The notes under the pieces were generated by a model. That model was given only the letters and a program-made list of their open reading frames with translations. It did not search any database and was not told the origin of the DNA. A stretch of 64,000 bases of DNA, taken from positions 65,849,054 through 65,913,053 of the forward strand of contig CM077028.1 in the NCBI GenBank assembly GCA_039090855.1, given 5' to 3'. The stretch's first letter is position 1. Every line of letters begins with the position of its first letter. Shown piece by piece: positions 54,420 to 64,000 of this stretch. This DNA comes from Macrothele yani. Its lineage: Eukaryota; Arthropoda; Arachnida; Araneae; Macrothelidae. The position numbers and the translations under genes were made by a program.

Positions 54420-55780
54420 AAGTGCGTTTACAAAAACAATTTATTATGCAATTTCTGCTCACAACAAAGCAGCACTACAATATAGACAAAATGACAAATT
54501 CGGAGAAACCTCTGGATTTCAGTCCCCGGTTCCACCACCTCTGTGTCGAAGAAAGTATTGACACCTATACGAGGCATGCTTGCAAGGACATTATTGATGA
54601 GTGTCTGGGACAGCTAGTTCCATCTTACTGGCAGGCACGTCACAGAAGTCTGCCGGTGTACTGGAGTGTGGAACGTGGTTCTCAATATGATTATGGTCAG
54701 CAATCCTCGGAGACAGCTGTAAATATTCAATACCATGTTTTTCCAGATCCTGAAGCACACTCCAAGCACGCTGCCTAGTTGCACTGTCATCAACAAAACG
54801 GTATGCATGTTCAATAGCAACGTGAAACAGCATCACAGTGGGTACAATGATCTCGTTTTGGTACACTGAGGAATTCATGTCGCCTTGATGAACATACAAC
54901 GAAGTATCCTTCTGCCTAGACCAGAACTGACTGGGGTTGGTAAGGATGGACGGATGGCAATAGTGTGGTTGTATTCTTGTACCAGATCTAGTTGCACTGT
55001 CATCAACAAAAAGGCATGCATGTCCAATAACAACGTTACACAGCGTCACAGTGGGTACAATGATCTCATTTTGGTGCACTGAGGAATTCATGTTGCCTTG
55101 ATGAACATACAAGGAAGTACGGCCATTGAAACACACTTCTGTCTAGACCAGAACTGACTGGGATTGGTAAGGATGGACGGATTGCACATAGTGTGGTTGC
55201 ATTCTTTGTGCCAGATCTCATCGGCACGTGTCCTTGCCGAGTATCGTGATAAAGAGCTAAGTGGGTTTTGTCTGTGAAAAGTACACGGTGCGACTCTGTA
55301 TTCAGTCACATCTACTGTTAGACCCAGGTACATCTTTGACGACGGTGTGCTGATATCAACTCTGTACGTTTCAGCGGCCTCCTTGCTCTAATTTCGTACT
55401 CGTGAAGACGGTTTCGTACCGTTTGAGTGACACCAGAGGCAGCTCGAAGTGATCCCCTCAGTTGACTACTCATGATATTAGGCCTTCTGCAAGCACTTAC
55501 TCTCAGTTAGCAATCTTCCCTCCTAATGGTTATCCTTGGGCTACCACTCATGGTTTGATATGTAACATTTCCATGCCGTAGAAATGTTGTGTGTAGCCGA
55601 CTTACTGCACTTAGGGAAACTCCTAAAGCAGCAGCCACATCGATCTACCATATACCTCCCTGTAACATACCAAAAGTCTTACTACTGTTGTCAATGCTTA
55701 TACGTCGTCTGGACGTCATTTCAGGTGAATCATAGACTGAAGGAAATTCATTCAGCAAACTTCTAAACCAAGCCATGAAA
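54420..55780 (-). pseudogene. Tc1-like transposase with internal duplication
   Basis: Reverse strand: first Asp region eroded near 55240, GRTSLYVHQGNMNSS, then FVDDSATR with the second Asp, LEKHGIEYL and a decayed SPD..IEN block near 54660. The segment from the SATR region to IWHKE (54778-54989) is duplicated at 54990-55219. Upstream to 55780 is the eroded N-terminal half. Inactive. Confidence 0.72.
54778..55219. repeat. Tandem duplication, about 212 bp unit
   Basis: AGTTGCACTGTCATCAACAA starts both units (54778 and 54990). The second has an extra CGGCCATTGAAACACAC stretch. Both lie in the Tc1 pseudogene. Confidence 0.92.
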
Positions 55781-56599
55781 CGACTCGTTTTTCACTTCTA
55801 GATGGGTACTTTTATCGGAGCTCGCACAACACGTGCTGTGCTGTCATGATGCTAATTTAGATATGACGTAGCTACCCACAATGATAACCGATCTGCAGTA
55901 AGCGCTAAATTTGCATACCACCGCGTTTTCCCTTCGAAACCGGAATATACCGAACTTTTTGTGACCAGTGTGTATAACGAAAAACTACGCCACAAAAGAA
56001 CACAAGAAACGGTGTTAATGGCTGACAAAGAGGCAAAGGATTACATAAAACGAAAAATACCGGTACACAGTAGATAAAAGAACTCAGAAAGCACATAACG
56101 ATGATAATTTAAAAAGCGACCCTGTCGGCTAGTAGAAAGGGTAAAAGAAAAAAACGAGCACCTGCGAAAAAAAAAACAGTGGTACAAATGCATAACAGTC
56201 ATAGGAACATTAAACGCCTTACTCATAGGAACAGTGTTCCCATACAGCAAATACGGGTTGACTCTGGAGCAGGAAATATGGATGAAATGTTTTCCGTTTG
56301 AGGGGTGTCTGACCATTTGGGGTCTTGTTGTCACTGAGTATGCAGTTTCGGCACCTTGATTATTTAAACCAAACCCATAATAAATAAATAAATAAATATA
56401 CTGTATAATGATTAACATTACTGCCCAAAGAAGCAGCTGTTACGTGGGACTTTCAGTAAGTTCTAATCCTAACATACAAAGAATGTTTTTTTTTCAAAAT
56501 CGTACCTTTACTTTTTTTAGTCTCCCCTAACTTGGATACACTTGTTGGTCTGATCATATAGTTGGTGAATCCCCACTTCTAATGACGTTTTGTCCCTCT
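55781..56599. other. Intergenic stretch without recognised features
   Basis: AT-rich, no domain recognised; a TAAA microsatellite lies at 56380-56398. Confidence 0.45.
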
Positions 56600-57604
56600 C
56601 CTCAAAAAAAAAACTTAGTTGCCTCCTTCAATTCAGAATCGCCCACAAAACGACTACTCCGCAAATATTTTTCAGATTTTTGAAGAGGTAAAGGCCACAA
56701 AGGGCGAGGTCTGGTGAGTGCGATGTTATAGGGAAGCAATTGGAAGCTACATTCTGTCACAGCTTGCGTGGAAACACCGGCGGCGTGGATTGGAGTATTG
56801 TCCTGGAGAAGCCGAACACCCCGTCGCAATTTTCTTCGCCGTTTACTAGTAGTGGCTTCATGCAATTGTCGCAAAGCTGTAGGCTTCATCCAATTGTATA
56901 ATATGCAGCATTCGTATTTCTTTTATGAGGCAAGTGATCAACTAAAAGCAATCTTTCTGAGTCCCAAAAAATGGTAACCATAGTCTTCCCTGCAAATAGT
57001 TGTTTTTTACCATTTTCGTGGTGATGTTACATGATGTTTCCACTGCATGCTGTCCTGTTTAGCATCGCGGCGGTCCCAATAGTGAAACCACGTCTCATCA
57101 CCCGTCGCAATGCAGGAATGTAAAACATCTAGATCGTGGCTAACGCTGTCAAGTTGAACCCCACTTGCTTCAACACGATCATTCCTCATCTCAGGTATGT
57201 AATGGAACCCATCTGGCACGGACATTTGATATTCCTAAGCTCTCATGCAAAATGGTCCAAACACTGCTGAAACATAACTTCAGTTCCTCAGCAATCTGTA
57301 TGACACAGATTCCCCGGTTTGACATCACCAATTTTACCACTTCCTGGAGCATTTTATCTGTGGTCACCTCCACTCAGCACTTTTTATACGGGGAAAAGAC
57401 TCGCTGGAAGACGCGAGGGTCGTCTTCCAACGAGTCTTTCTCCCGTATAAATAGAGCAGTCCATCTTTTGACTGTGGTGTATGAAAGTGCACCATCGACT
57501 CACACACTGACCATCCGTTCGTGAATATTGCGTGGCCTTACACCTTCCTTCATCAAAAGTTCAATCATTGCTCGGTTCTGTAATTTCATCTGTGGATCAT
57601 CCAT
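56600..57604 (-). pseudogene. mariner (irritans-like) transposase
   Basis: MDDPQMKLQNRAMIELL start at 57604, DNA-binding half with EVTTDKMLQEVVKLVMSNRG and IAEELKLCFSSV, RWVPLHT, ATGDETWFHYWD (first Asp, about 57090), then DSERLLLVDHLP, LLQDNTPIHAA (second Asp, near 56790) and the decayed third block before FVGDSELKEA near 56640. Near full length, with frameshifts and an internal palindrome. Confidence 0.88.
57383..57451. repeat. 31-bp imperfect palindrome in mariner
   Basis: 57383-57413 pairs with 57421-57451 at 28 of 31 positions, loop of seven bases. The arms encode the SLEDDP region on one side, so it is an inverted partial duplication of coding sequence. Confidence 0.9.
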
Positions 57605-57711
57605 TGTCTGATAAATACACAGTTGACGTGGACCAGGAACATCAAATAGAAGTCATCGCTCTTTAAACGTTTATAAGTGAGTCACGGAAAACTTCTCATC
57701 GGCCACCACCG

Positions 57712-58510
57712 GGAATCGAGCCCAGGGTCTTCCAGTTACCTACCATATCCCAGACATATTGAATAGATATCGTCCTGGGGAATAGCCTGCCAGACTGCTT
57801 CTATGCAAGACCAGAGTTCATTTCTGGTGACTATAGAAGGTGCTTGATGGGCCGGTCACTTAGCTACCATGTCATAGGCATGTTGAATAGATATCGTCCT
57901 GGGGAATAGCCTGCCAGACTGCTTCTATGCGAGACCAGAGTTCATTTGTGGGGACTGGCGGAGGCGCTTGACGGGCCAGTTGCTTACCTACCATGTCCCA
58001 GACATGTTGAATTTATATCGTCCTGGGCAATAGCCTGTTAGGCTGCTTCTATGCGAGACCAGAGTTCATTTGTGGGGACTGGCGGAGGCGCTTGACGGGC
58101 CAGTCGCTTACCTACCATGACTCAGACATGTTGAATAGATATCGCCCTAGCAAATAGCCTGCCAGACTGCTTCTATGCGAGACCAGAGTTCATTTGTGGT
58201 GACTGGCGGAGGTACTTGACGGGCCAGTCGCTTAACTACCATGTCCCAGACATGTTAAATAGATATCGTCCTCTGGAATTGCCTGCCATACTGTTTCTAT
58301 GCGAGACCAGAGTTCAATTGTGGTGACTGGCGGAGGCGCTTGACGGGCCAGTCGCTTAAGTATCATGTCCCAGACATGTTGTATAGATATCGTCCTGGGG
58401 AATAGCCTGCCAGTCTGCTTCTATGCGAGACCTGAGTTCATTTGTGGTGACTATAGAAGGTGCTTGACGAGCCGGTCACTTAGCTACCATGTCCCAGACA
58501 TGTTCGATCG
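57712..58510 (-). repeat. 124-bp tandem array derived from a Tc1 transposase gene
   Basis: About seven units. The landmark GCTTGACGGGCCAG (or variant) begins near 57841, 57965, 58089, 58213, 58337 and 58461, always 124 bp apart. On the reverse strand each unit resembles the C-terminal transposase stretch after the catalytic Glu (RLARQAPPP, ELWSRIEAVWQAI, PQDDIQ). 124 is not divisible by three, so no continuous protein results. Confidence 0.88.
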
Positions 58511-58669
58511 GGGAAATACCCGGCGGACGAGTAGGCTTGGGAAGAACCGGTATTTGCTATGTGTCGTAGGCGTCTTGAACATTCCGGGCAGCATTGTGGC
58601 TGACCATTGTCGTGTTAGAATATAGCGCCAAGACAACTTTCAAGGAAGGATATTACCTATGCCTCTAAA
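58511..58669 (-). pseudogene. Tc1-like transposase remainder next to the array
   Basis: Sequence upstream of the amplified segment in gene orientation: remnants of the NAQPH region and the SPIEH block on the reverse strand. It joins the array to its parental gene. Confidence 0.6.
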
Positions 58670-58890
58670 ACATGGGTCTGGTACGATTCGTCCAACAACG
58701 ATTGGTCCAACGCCGATTCGTCCAGTACGGATTGGTCTAATGCCGATTCACCCAAAGGCACAATTCGTCCTATTGACAATTGTTCCAAAGGTACGATATT
58801 CGTCCAATGGTACAATTGGTCCAATGTCGATTCGTCCAGTGGGACGATTAATCCAATGTCGATTCGTCCAATGCGAAGATTGCTCTAATA
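58670..58890. repeat. Short degenerate GATTGGTCCAATG / GATTCGTCC repeat
   Basis: About 15- to 18-bp alternating motifs (GATTCGTCCA, GATTGGTCCAA, ATGCCGATTC). An inverted relative lies at 61625-61760. Open in one frame as TIRPTTIGPTPIRPV, which I regard as a by-product. Confidence 0.8.
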
Positions 58891-59348
58891 CCATCTTGAT
58901 CTGTCTGAAGTGCTGCTACTCGTGCGAAAAAATCTCATCCGTTCTGCGTCTGTCTTCGATGTTCTATGTAAGTACCAGTAGTCCAAAGAATGTAAACTAA
59001 TGATACGTTTCAGGCATAATATTGCTGCTATAGAATTTTTTTCGTTATCGCTAAATCTTATACTGTCCTTGAGGCGGTATGAAGTTACTGATGTATGAGC
59101 CATTCTGTCAACATCGATGTTTCTTTCTTGCATTAAATAATAGAAAAACTAGTTTCCCGTTTCTGTTTGTAGCATGTAGTGGGGGGTTCGGCTGGAAAAC
59201 TGGACGGGTTGTCGGACCTAGGCCTTTTTAACAGTGTTTATTCCACCGATGTGATATTTACCAAGCTTACACGTCAGGTCAAGTTAATAATATTGCGCTT
59301 TTATTTAGGCCCTAAATATTGATTCATAGGCTCTAAGTCTAGGCCGTT
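58891..59348. other. Intergenic stretch
   Basis: No gene. 59220-59345 resembles 59935-60055 (GTGTTTATTC...TATTTAGG...TAAATATT), so the following mini-LTR element sits beside an old tandem duplication. Confidence 0.5.
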
Positions 59349-59934
59349 TTAAACGAAGAAATTTCTCCATCATTTTTTATGCCAGGGGCAGGGTTTAAAC
59401 CCTCAACTCTCGGATCCGGAGCTGCGAGTGATATCCACTATCTACACAGGCATGTGATCTCACTGCTATCTGCCTTATTCTCATGTGTGTCCTAAGGGGC
59501 ATCCCCCCCCCCTTGGAAAGAGGGCTGGGAACATGGCCCACGGGTCAGCCGATACCATGTGTTGCTGTAGGCAGTCATCCCATGAAGGACGTGCATATGA
59601 GATATCCCAAACAATTTTTGGTGTGTGGAACGTAACATCACACTGATTTATTTTTTCGAAGCACTGAAGAAGGAATTCTCATTTTTACTGTCTCGCTGTG
59701 TGGAAAGAACATCACACCATTGCGAGAAACTTATCAATAGCCAGGTCATCCTCGAAGTTCGGGCGCCAGTATGACGAAATAAATTCTCCATTATTTTTAT
59801 GCCAGGGGCGGGATTCAAACCCACAACTCTCAACTCCGGAGCTCCGAGTGTTATCCTTTTATAGTACACTGGCATGTTCTCTCACTGCTAACTGACTTTA
59901 TCTCATGTGTGTCCTGCGGGGAAGGCACGTCACA
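59349..59934 (-). mobile_element. Mini-LTR (TRIM-like) element, diverged copy
   Basis: Reverse strand: LTR 59770-59934, primer motif TGGCGCCCGAAC at 59757-59768, internal region with the same GTGTGATGTT stem-loops and C-rich/G-rich tract, LTR about 59349-59501 lacking its first bases. The tRNA-like domain is eroded. Most diverged of the copies; target duplication not recognisable. Confidence 0.82.
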
Positions 59935-60235
59935 AGTGTTTATTCTACCAATGTCATATTCACGACGTTTGCACATCAAGATAAAAGCACTGCGTTTTTA
60001 CTTAGGCACTAAATATTAATATATAGGAGCAAAGTCGAGACCCTTTTTCCAGTTTTTATTCTACGTCATATTCATAACGTTTACATATCGACACAAGTTA
60101 ATATGCTGCGCTTACTAAAATCTTCTAAAAAGGCTCACGGCTTAGGTGCTTTGTAAAGAAGTGAGAAATGATCCGTTGAGTTCCTTTTATTAGGTTCTGA
60201 CATACTTACAAATACCAAATATCTAGATCGTAACA

Positions 60236-60448
60236 CCACTCCGGTGGCGCAGTGGTCTAAGCGATGGCCTCAGATCATTAGTCTGAAAGGGGACCGGGTT
60301 CGAATCCCGTGAGGCATGGATGTTGTGTTTGTCTTACGGCACTGGCTCTCTCCCTTCTCTAGAGCCAGTGGCTCTAAATTAGGGACGGGCGGCTGCTTAT
60401 AGCCCATTGAGTTGCTGACTGTGGTCGTTAAACCTCTAATAAAAAATA
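60236..60448 (+). repeat. tRNA-derived SINE, family S1, best copy
   Basis: CCGGTGGCGCAGTGGTCTAA head, GGGTTCGAATCCCG B box, GAGGCATGGATGTTGTG, CTAAATTAGGGACGGGCGG body, end TCTAATAAAAAATAAA. It abuts family Y copy 2. Confidence 0.88.
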
Positions 60449-61607
60449 AACAAGTTAGTAAAATCATGCAATGCATTGATTATTAACGCTTTCCAACATA
60501 CCAGAAATTATTACTCAAGTTATGTGGATAATGGCTATGGAATAAATCTCGCTCCTGTGTCTTAACCTTTGACCTCATTTCGATTATATTCAACAGAACC
60601 GGTTCACTATACCTCTGGAACAACATGATAAAGTTTTGTTGCAATAGAAGCAGTTTTAAGCAAGTTATGAGAATAATGGCTGTGGAATAAATCTCGCTTT
60701 TGTGCAATGACCTTTGACCCAATTTCGTTGATATTCAACAGAACCGGTTCACTATAACTCCGGAACAACATGATAAAGTTTTGTCGCAATCCAAGCATTT
60801 TAGGTACGTTATGATGCACAAGGGTAATGGAATGGATCCCACTCCAGTGTTGTGACCTTTGACCCCATTTTGCCCATTTTCAATAGGGTTCGTCCCCACT
60901 GGCTCCCTACCACATACTAAAATTTCATCAAAATCGAACCATTTTTACGCAAGTTATGACGCATAAGGGCAATGGAATATATCCCGCTCTTATGCCCTGT
61001 CTGACCTTTGACCCCATTTCGCCCATTTTCAATAGGGCTCGTGCCCAGGTGGTTCCCTACCACATACTAAAATTTCATCGAAATCGAACCATTTTTACGC
61101 AAGTTATGACGCATAAAGGCAATGGAATGGATCCAGCTCCTATGTCCTGACCTTTGACCCTATTTCACCCATTTTCAATACGGTTTGTCCCTAGGTGGTT
61201 CCCTATCACATACGAGAATTTCATCGAAATCGAACCATTTTTACGCAAGTTTGTATAAAGGCAATGGAATGGATCCAGCTCCTATGTACTGAATTTTGAC
61301 CCAATTTCACCAATTTTCAATAGGGATCGTCCCCAGGTGGTTCACTACCACATACTAAAATGTCATCGGAATCGAAAAATTTTTAAGCAAGTTATGACGC
61401 ATAAGATCAGTGGAATGGATCCTTTTGCGATGCTTCTCCCATTTTCAATAGGGTTCGTCCCCAGGTTGTCCCCTACCACATACTAAAATTTCGTCGAAAT
61501 CGAACCATTTTCACGTGAGTTATCGTGCGGACGGACGGACTGACTGACAGACGGACGGACAAAGGTGGAGCATATACGCTTCTTCAACCTACGGTTGGAA
61601 AGCGTAA
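60446..61607 (+). mobile_element. Family Y repeat, copy 2
   Basis: Same order as copy 1: GTTAGTAAAATCATGC start, about seven units near 148 bp, GGACGGACAAAGG block and terminal hairpin AACCTACGGTTGGAAAGCG. Units correspond one to one, so array length is inherited rather than random here. Confidence 0.9.
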
Positions 61608-61624
61608 ATGAAGGAAGTTGACTG

Positions 61625-61760
61625 TTGGTAGGAGATACCATTAGAGGAATCGACATTGGACTAATCGTACACTGGACCAAACGATATTGGACCAACTGAC
61701 CTTTTAGACGAATCGGTATTATATGAATCGGCATTGGACCAATCGTCATTGCAAGAATAG
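61625..61760. repeat. Degenerate ATTGGACCAATCG repeat
   Basis: Inverted relative of 58670-58890, with ATTGGACCAA and GAATCGGCATTGG motifs at 15- to 17-bp spacing. Confidence 0.75.
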
Positions 61761-63045
61761 TCCGGGACCGCTAACATATCTTTGGTATATCGCTGGCTGT
61801 TAAGGGTTCCATCAGTGCGTATCAGGTGAGATGGAGAATTGAACACAGTAGCGCCCCAAACGACACAATGTAAAAGAAGTCTTGTAGAGATGCAGTAATA
61901 ATACATAATCACAGAGTTAAATTCTCGCGAACACATAATCCACAGAGTTAAAATTTTTATTATATACACGTTCAAAAAACAAGATCTTTCTGTTCAGCAG
62001 CTGAACCATCATCAGGCAAACGCCATCAGGAAGTTACAAGCGGTTGGGTGTTAATTTCGGTTGGCTAAGTGTTAGGGCCAACGTCAAGCGTCATGATGAC
62101 CGATACCATGACGCCCTGAACCACAGCGCCACAAACCATGACGCTCCAAACCATGACGCCCTAAACCATGGCGATCCAAACCATGACACCCCAAACCATG
62201 ACGCCACAAACCATGGCGATCCAAACCATGACACCCCAAACCATGACGCCACAAACCATGACGCTTGGCGTTGGGCCGCTATGACGCTGCAAAATGCAGG
62301 CTGCAGGTGCCGTTCACCACGATGTCTTCGAGCACGTATGCGACCATCATGGTGCATAAATTTGAATCGTTACTCATCAGAAAACACGACCTGTTGCTAA
62401 TTAACGTGCCAATGTCTGTGTTCGAAACCCCATTGCAGCCTGAAGCGTCTGTATTTGATGTTCAAAGGAATACGCTTATTTTAGGTTCAAAAGAATAGGA
62501 AGCAATGGGCTTCTGACGACCAGTCCTCTGTTAAGCAGACGACGTCGAACTGTGCTGGAGGGCAAAGCACGACCCGTGACAGTGTTCCACTGCTGCGCTA
62601 ACACCGCCGATGTCGCTGTGCTATCTGTAACTTCCATGCGGTTGTGGTGTATGTCATTCCGTGTAGTTGTGCTATTTTGTGGTCCATTTTCCGAATTTTT
62701 AGATTTGTGCTTCCTAGCCTGTGACGCCTAGTTCGCATCACTGCGCTGATATTTCTTCCAGCACCATCGCGATAGAAAAATCCAGCTTCTCTCATTAAAA
62801 CAATCCTTCCTCGCTCAAAGTCTCTCAAGTGTTCATAACGCGACCTTCTCAGCGACGGTGCATAGCGATATACAAGAAACATCCTTTCGACTCAATATCC
62901 GCTCTTCTCTGATTGAGACATCTGGTTCGAGCCAACTCTTTATATCCAAGATGGAGGGCGCTGCTCCCAAACCGCATGAGCTTTTTCACTGGAATTTTAA
63001 TCACTTGCATATCATAACCTGTTTTACGTATCCTAGATGTTTCAA
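61740..63045 (-). pseudogene. Tc1-like transposase, MPLRRRRSHYEHL family, reverse copy
   Basis: Reverse strand: RYEHLRDFERGRIVLMREAGF (about 62820), eroded mid part, GRIRARRHRGERHLQPAFC (62300-62340), a tandem repeat at 62104-62268 in place of the following codons, then WGATVFNSPSHL and DGTLNSQRYTKDML (about 61790-61850). Same family as 45006-45915. The C-terminal catalytic part is absent. Confidence 0.82.
62104..62268. repeat. 15-bp minisatellite inside a transposase pseudogene
   Basis: About ten units AAACCATGACGCCAC and variants, with a 45-bp higher-order triplet (GACGCCAC, GGCGATCC, GACACCCC) seen twice. The unit equals the antisense of the codons for the conserved VMVWG motif of this transposase. 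Confidence 0.92.
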
Positions 63046-63779
63046 GCTAATACCTGCAGGCGTTCTTGTGTTGTCATTTTCACAAACAGTAGTGCAGTTT
63101 TCTGTAGACCCTGGGTACAGCCATTAGGCGGAAGAAAGAGGAGATCAAAGAAAGTTGGTACCTTTAGAATCTTAATTAAAATTTCCAAGCAAAGAATTCA
63201 TCGGTTGTAATTTCTGTAGCCCCTAGATCAGCCATTAGACCAAAGAAAGGAGATGAGCAGATAAAGTGGAAAACCTGAGGAACTTAATTAAAATTCTCAA
63301 ACAAAAATACCTTTATCAGATATCGTTTCTCCTGCTTGTAGATTCACTCATTTGGTAGAAGAAAAGGAGAAGTGATGCAATGATTAACTCCAGAAATTCG
63401 TCAAAATTTTCACACAAATACATTCACCACCTACAATTTCTCTCATCCGTACTTAGTGGTGCTTGACTGGAAAAGAAAAAAAGCAATGAAGTTTCTTTGG
63501 AATGTTTGTGTGAATTTCCGAAAGGAAAAAGGTTCACTTTTATTACTACACGTACAAGAAAGTTTTGCACCTCCGACTACCGGAAAAGAGAGGCGGTATG
63601 CGATATAAATCTAAAGCGCACAGCCTGCAAAGAGCACAATACACTGATTTCAGCAGGTATACATTGCAACAAACAGAATATATTTAACAAAAACAGTCTA
63701 TAAGAGGCTGTTAATGACAGAACATGCATTCTGAAACGCAACCTATGCACTTCCAGTATTATGTGTGAGACTCATGAGC
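63046..63779. other. Intergenic stretch without recognised features
   Basis: A weak repetition of TTAATTAAAATT-type lines 63170-63300; no gene. Confidence 0.45.
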
Positions 63780-64000
63780 ACTGTAACAAGCTCAGATCCG
63801 CTGAGTCATGCTATCGATAAGGTTATCCTGCAATTCCTGCTCCAGTAAGGTCCATTCTTGAACTGTGGCTTGTCAGAGCTCCGCTGAGGTGCTTGGTTGC
63901 GGTCTCCTCCGTCGCAGAGCATCTTTTAGACATTCCCACACGTGCTCGATGGGGTTCATATCCGTCGGAAGTTCTGGCTAGTCAATCCAAGTGATGCCAA
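63780..64000 (-). pseudogene. Tc1-like transposase C-terminal relic
   Basis: Reverse strand at the window edge: LDWPARTSD, a former NPIEHVWE block near 63950, a RRRP region and QEWTLLEQELQDNLIDS-like sequence with frameshifts. The rest lies outside the window. Confidence 0.7.

Overview
The window is eukaryotic, repeat-dominated DNA with no convincing single-copy host gene. The repeats suggest an invertebrate, most likely an arthropod. They comprise Tc1/mariner elements (DD34E, DD36E-type, and irritans-like mariners), RTE-class LINEs with (GAT)n tails, a Naiad-type Penelope-like element, tRNA-derived SINEs, hAT-like nonautonomous elements with 8-bp target-site duplications, and a small LTR element whose LTR contains a tRNA-like domain. 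Chelicerate is a guess; no sequence here fixes the species.

Layout. 1-7.3 kb: end of a Tc1 element, then a Penelope-like element (PLE) with the permuted order GIY-YIG, CxC, RT, bounded by 62-bp direct repeats. It is interrupted by a 1.2-kb repeat (family Y) and abuts an RTE LINE at that LINE's microsatellite tail. 8.7-15.2 kb: a three-LTR concatemer of the mini-LTR element, a Tc1 relic split by a hAT-like element that itself contains RTE sequence and a SINE, a canonical PLE relic, a second mini-LTR element, and a near-complete Tc1. 15.3-18.9 kb: a nested tandem satellite with 25-bp monomers inside larger units. 19.5-23.0 kb: an old Tc1 gene split by a hAT-like element and a younger Tc1. 23.2-36.0 kb: three copies of family X (subterminal inverted repeats, terminal hairpin, degenerate tandem core); the third contains an RTE insertion with the best-preserved reverse transcriptase reading frame of the window (526 codons). 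36.6-48.4 kb: Tc1, mariner and RTE pieces, a decayed copy of a multi-copy invertebrate ORF family, a solo mini-LTR, and a second RTE-carrying hAT-like element. 50-54 kb: SINEs and a 108-bp tandem array. 54.4-64 kb: more Tc1/mariner relics, several of which have spawned tandem repeats, another mini-LTR element, another Y copy, and a Tc1 at the right edge.

There is no operon or pathway here. The genes interact as parasites and hosts of one another: RTE machinery probably mobilised at least one SINE that shares its tail, and the mini-LTR elements need an LTR retrotransposon elsewhere. Most reading frames are broken; the 526-codon RTE frame and the 280-codon 108-bp-repeat frame are the longest open ones. 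The most noteworthy observations are the mini-LTR element with a cloverleaf-like LTR and a tRNA-Lys-type primer site, the permuted PLE, the hAT-like elements carrying RTE fragments, and tandem arrays built from transposase coding sequence.
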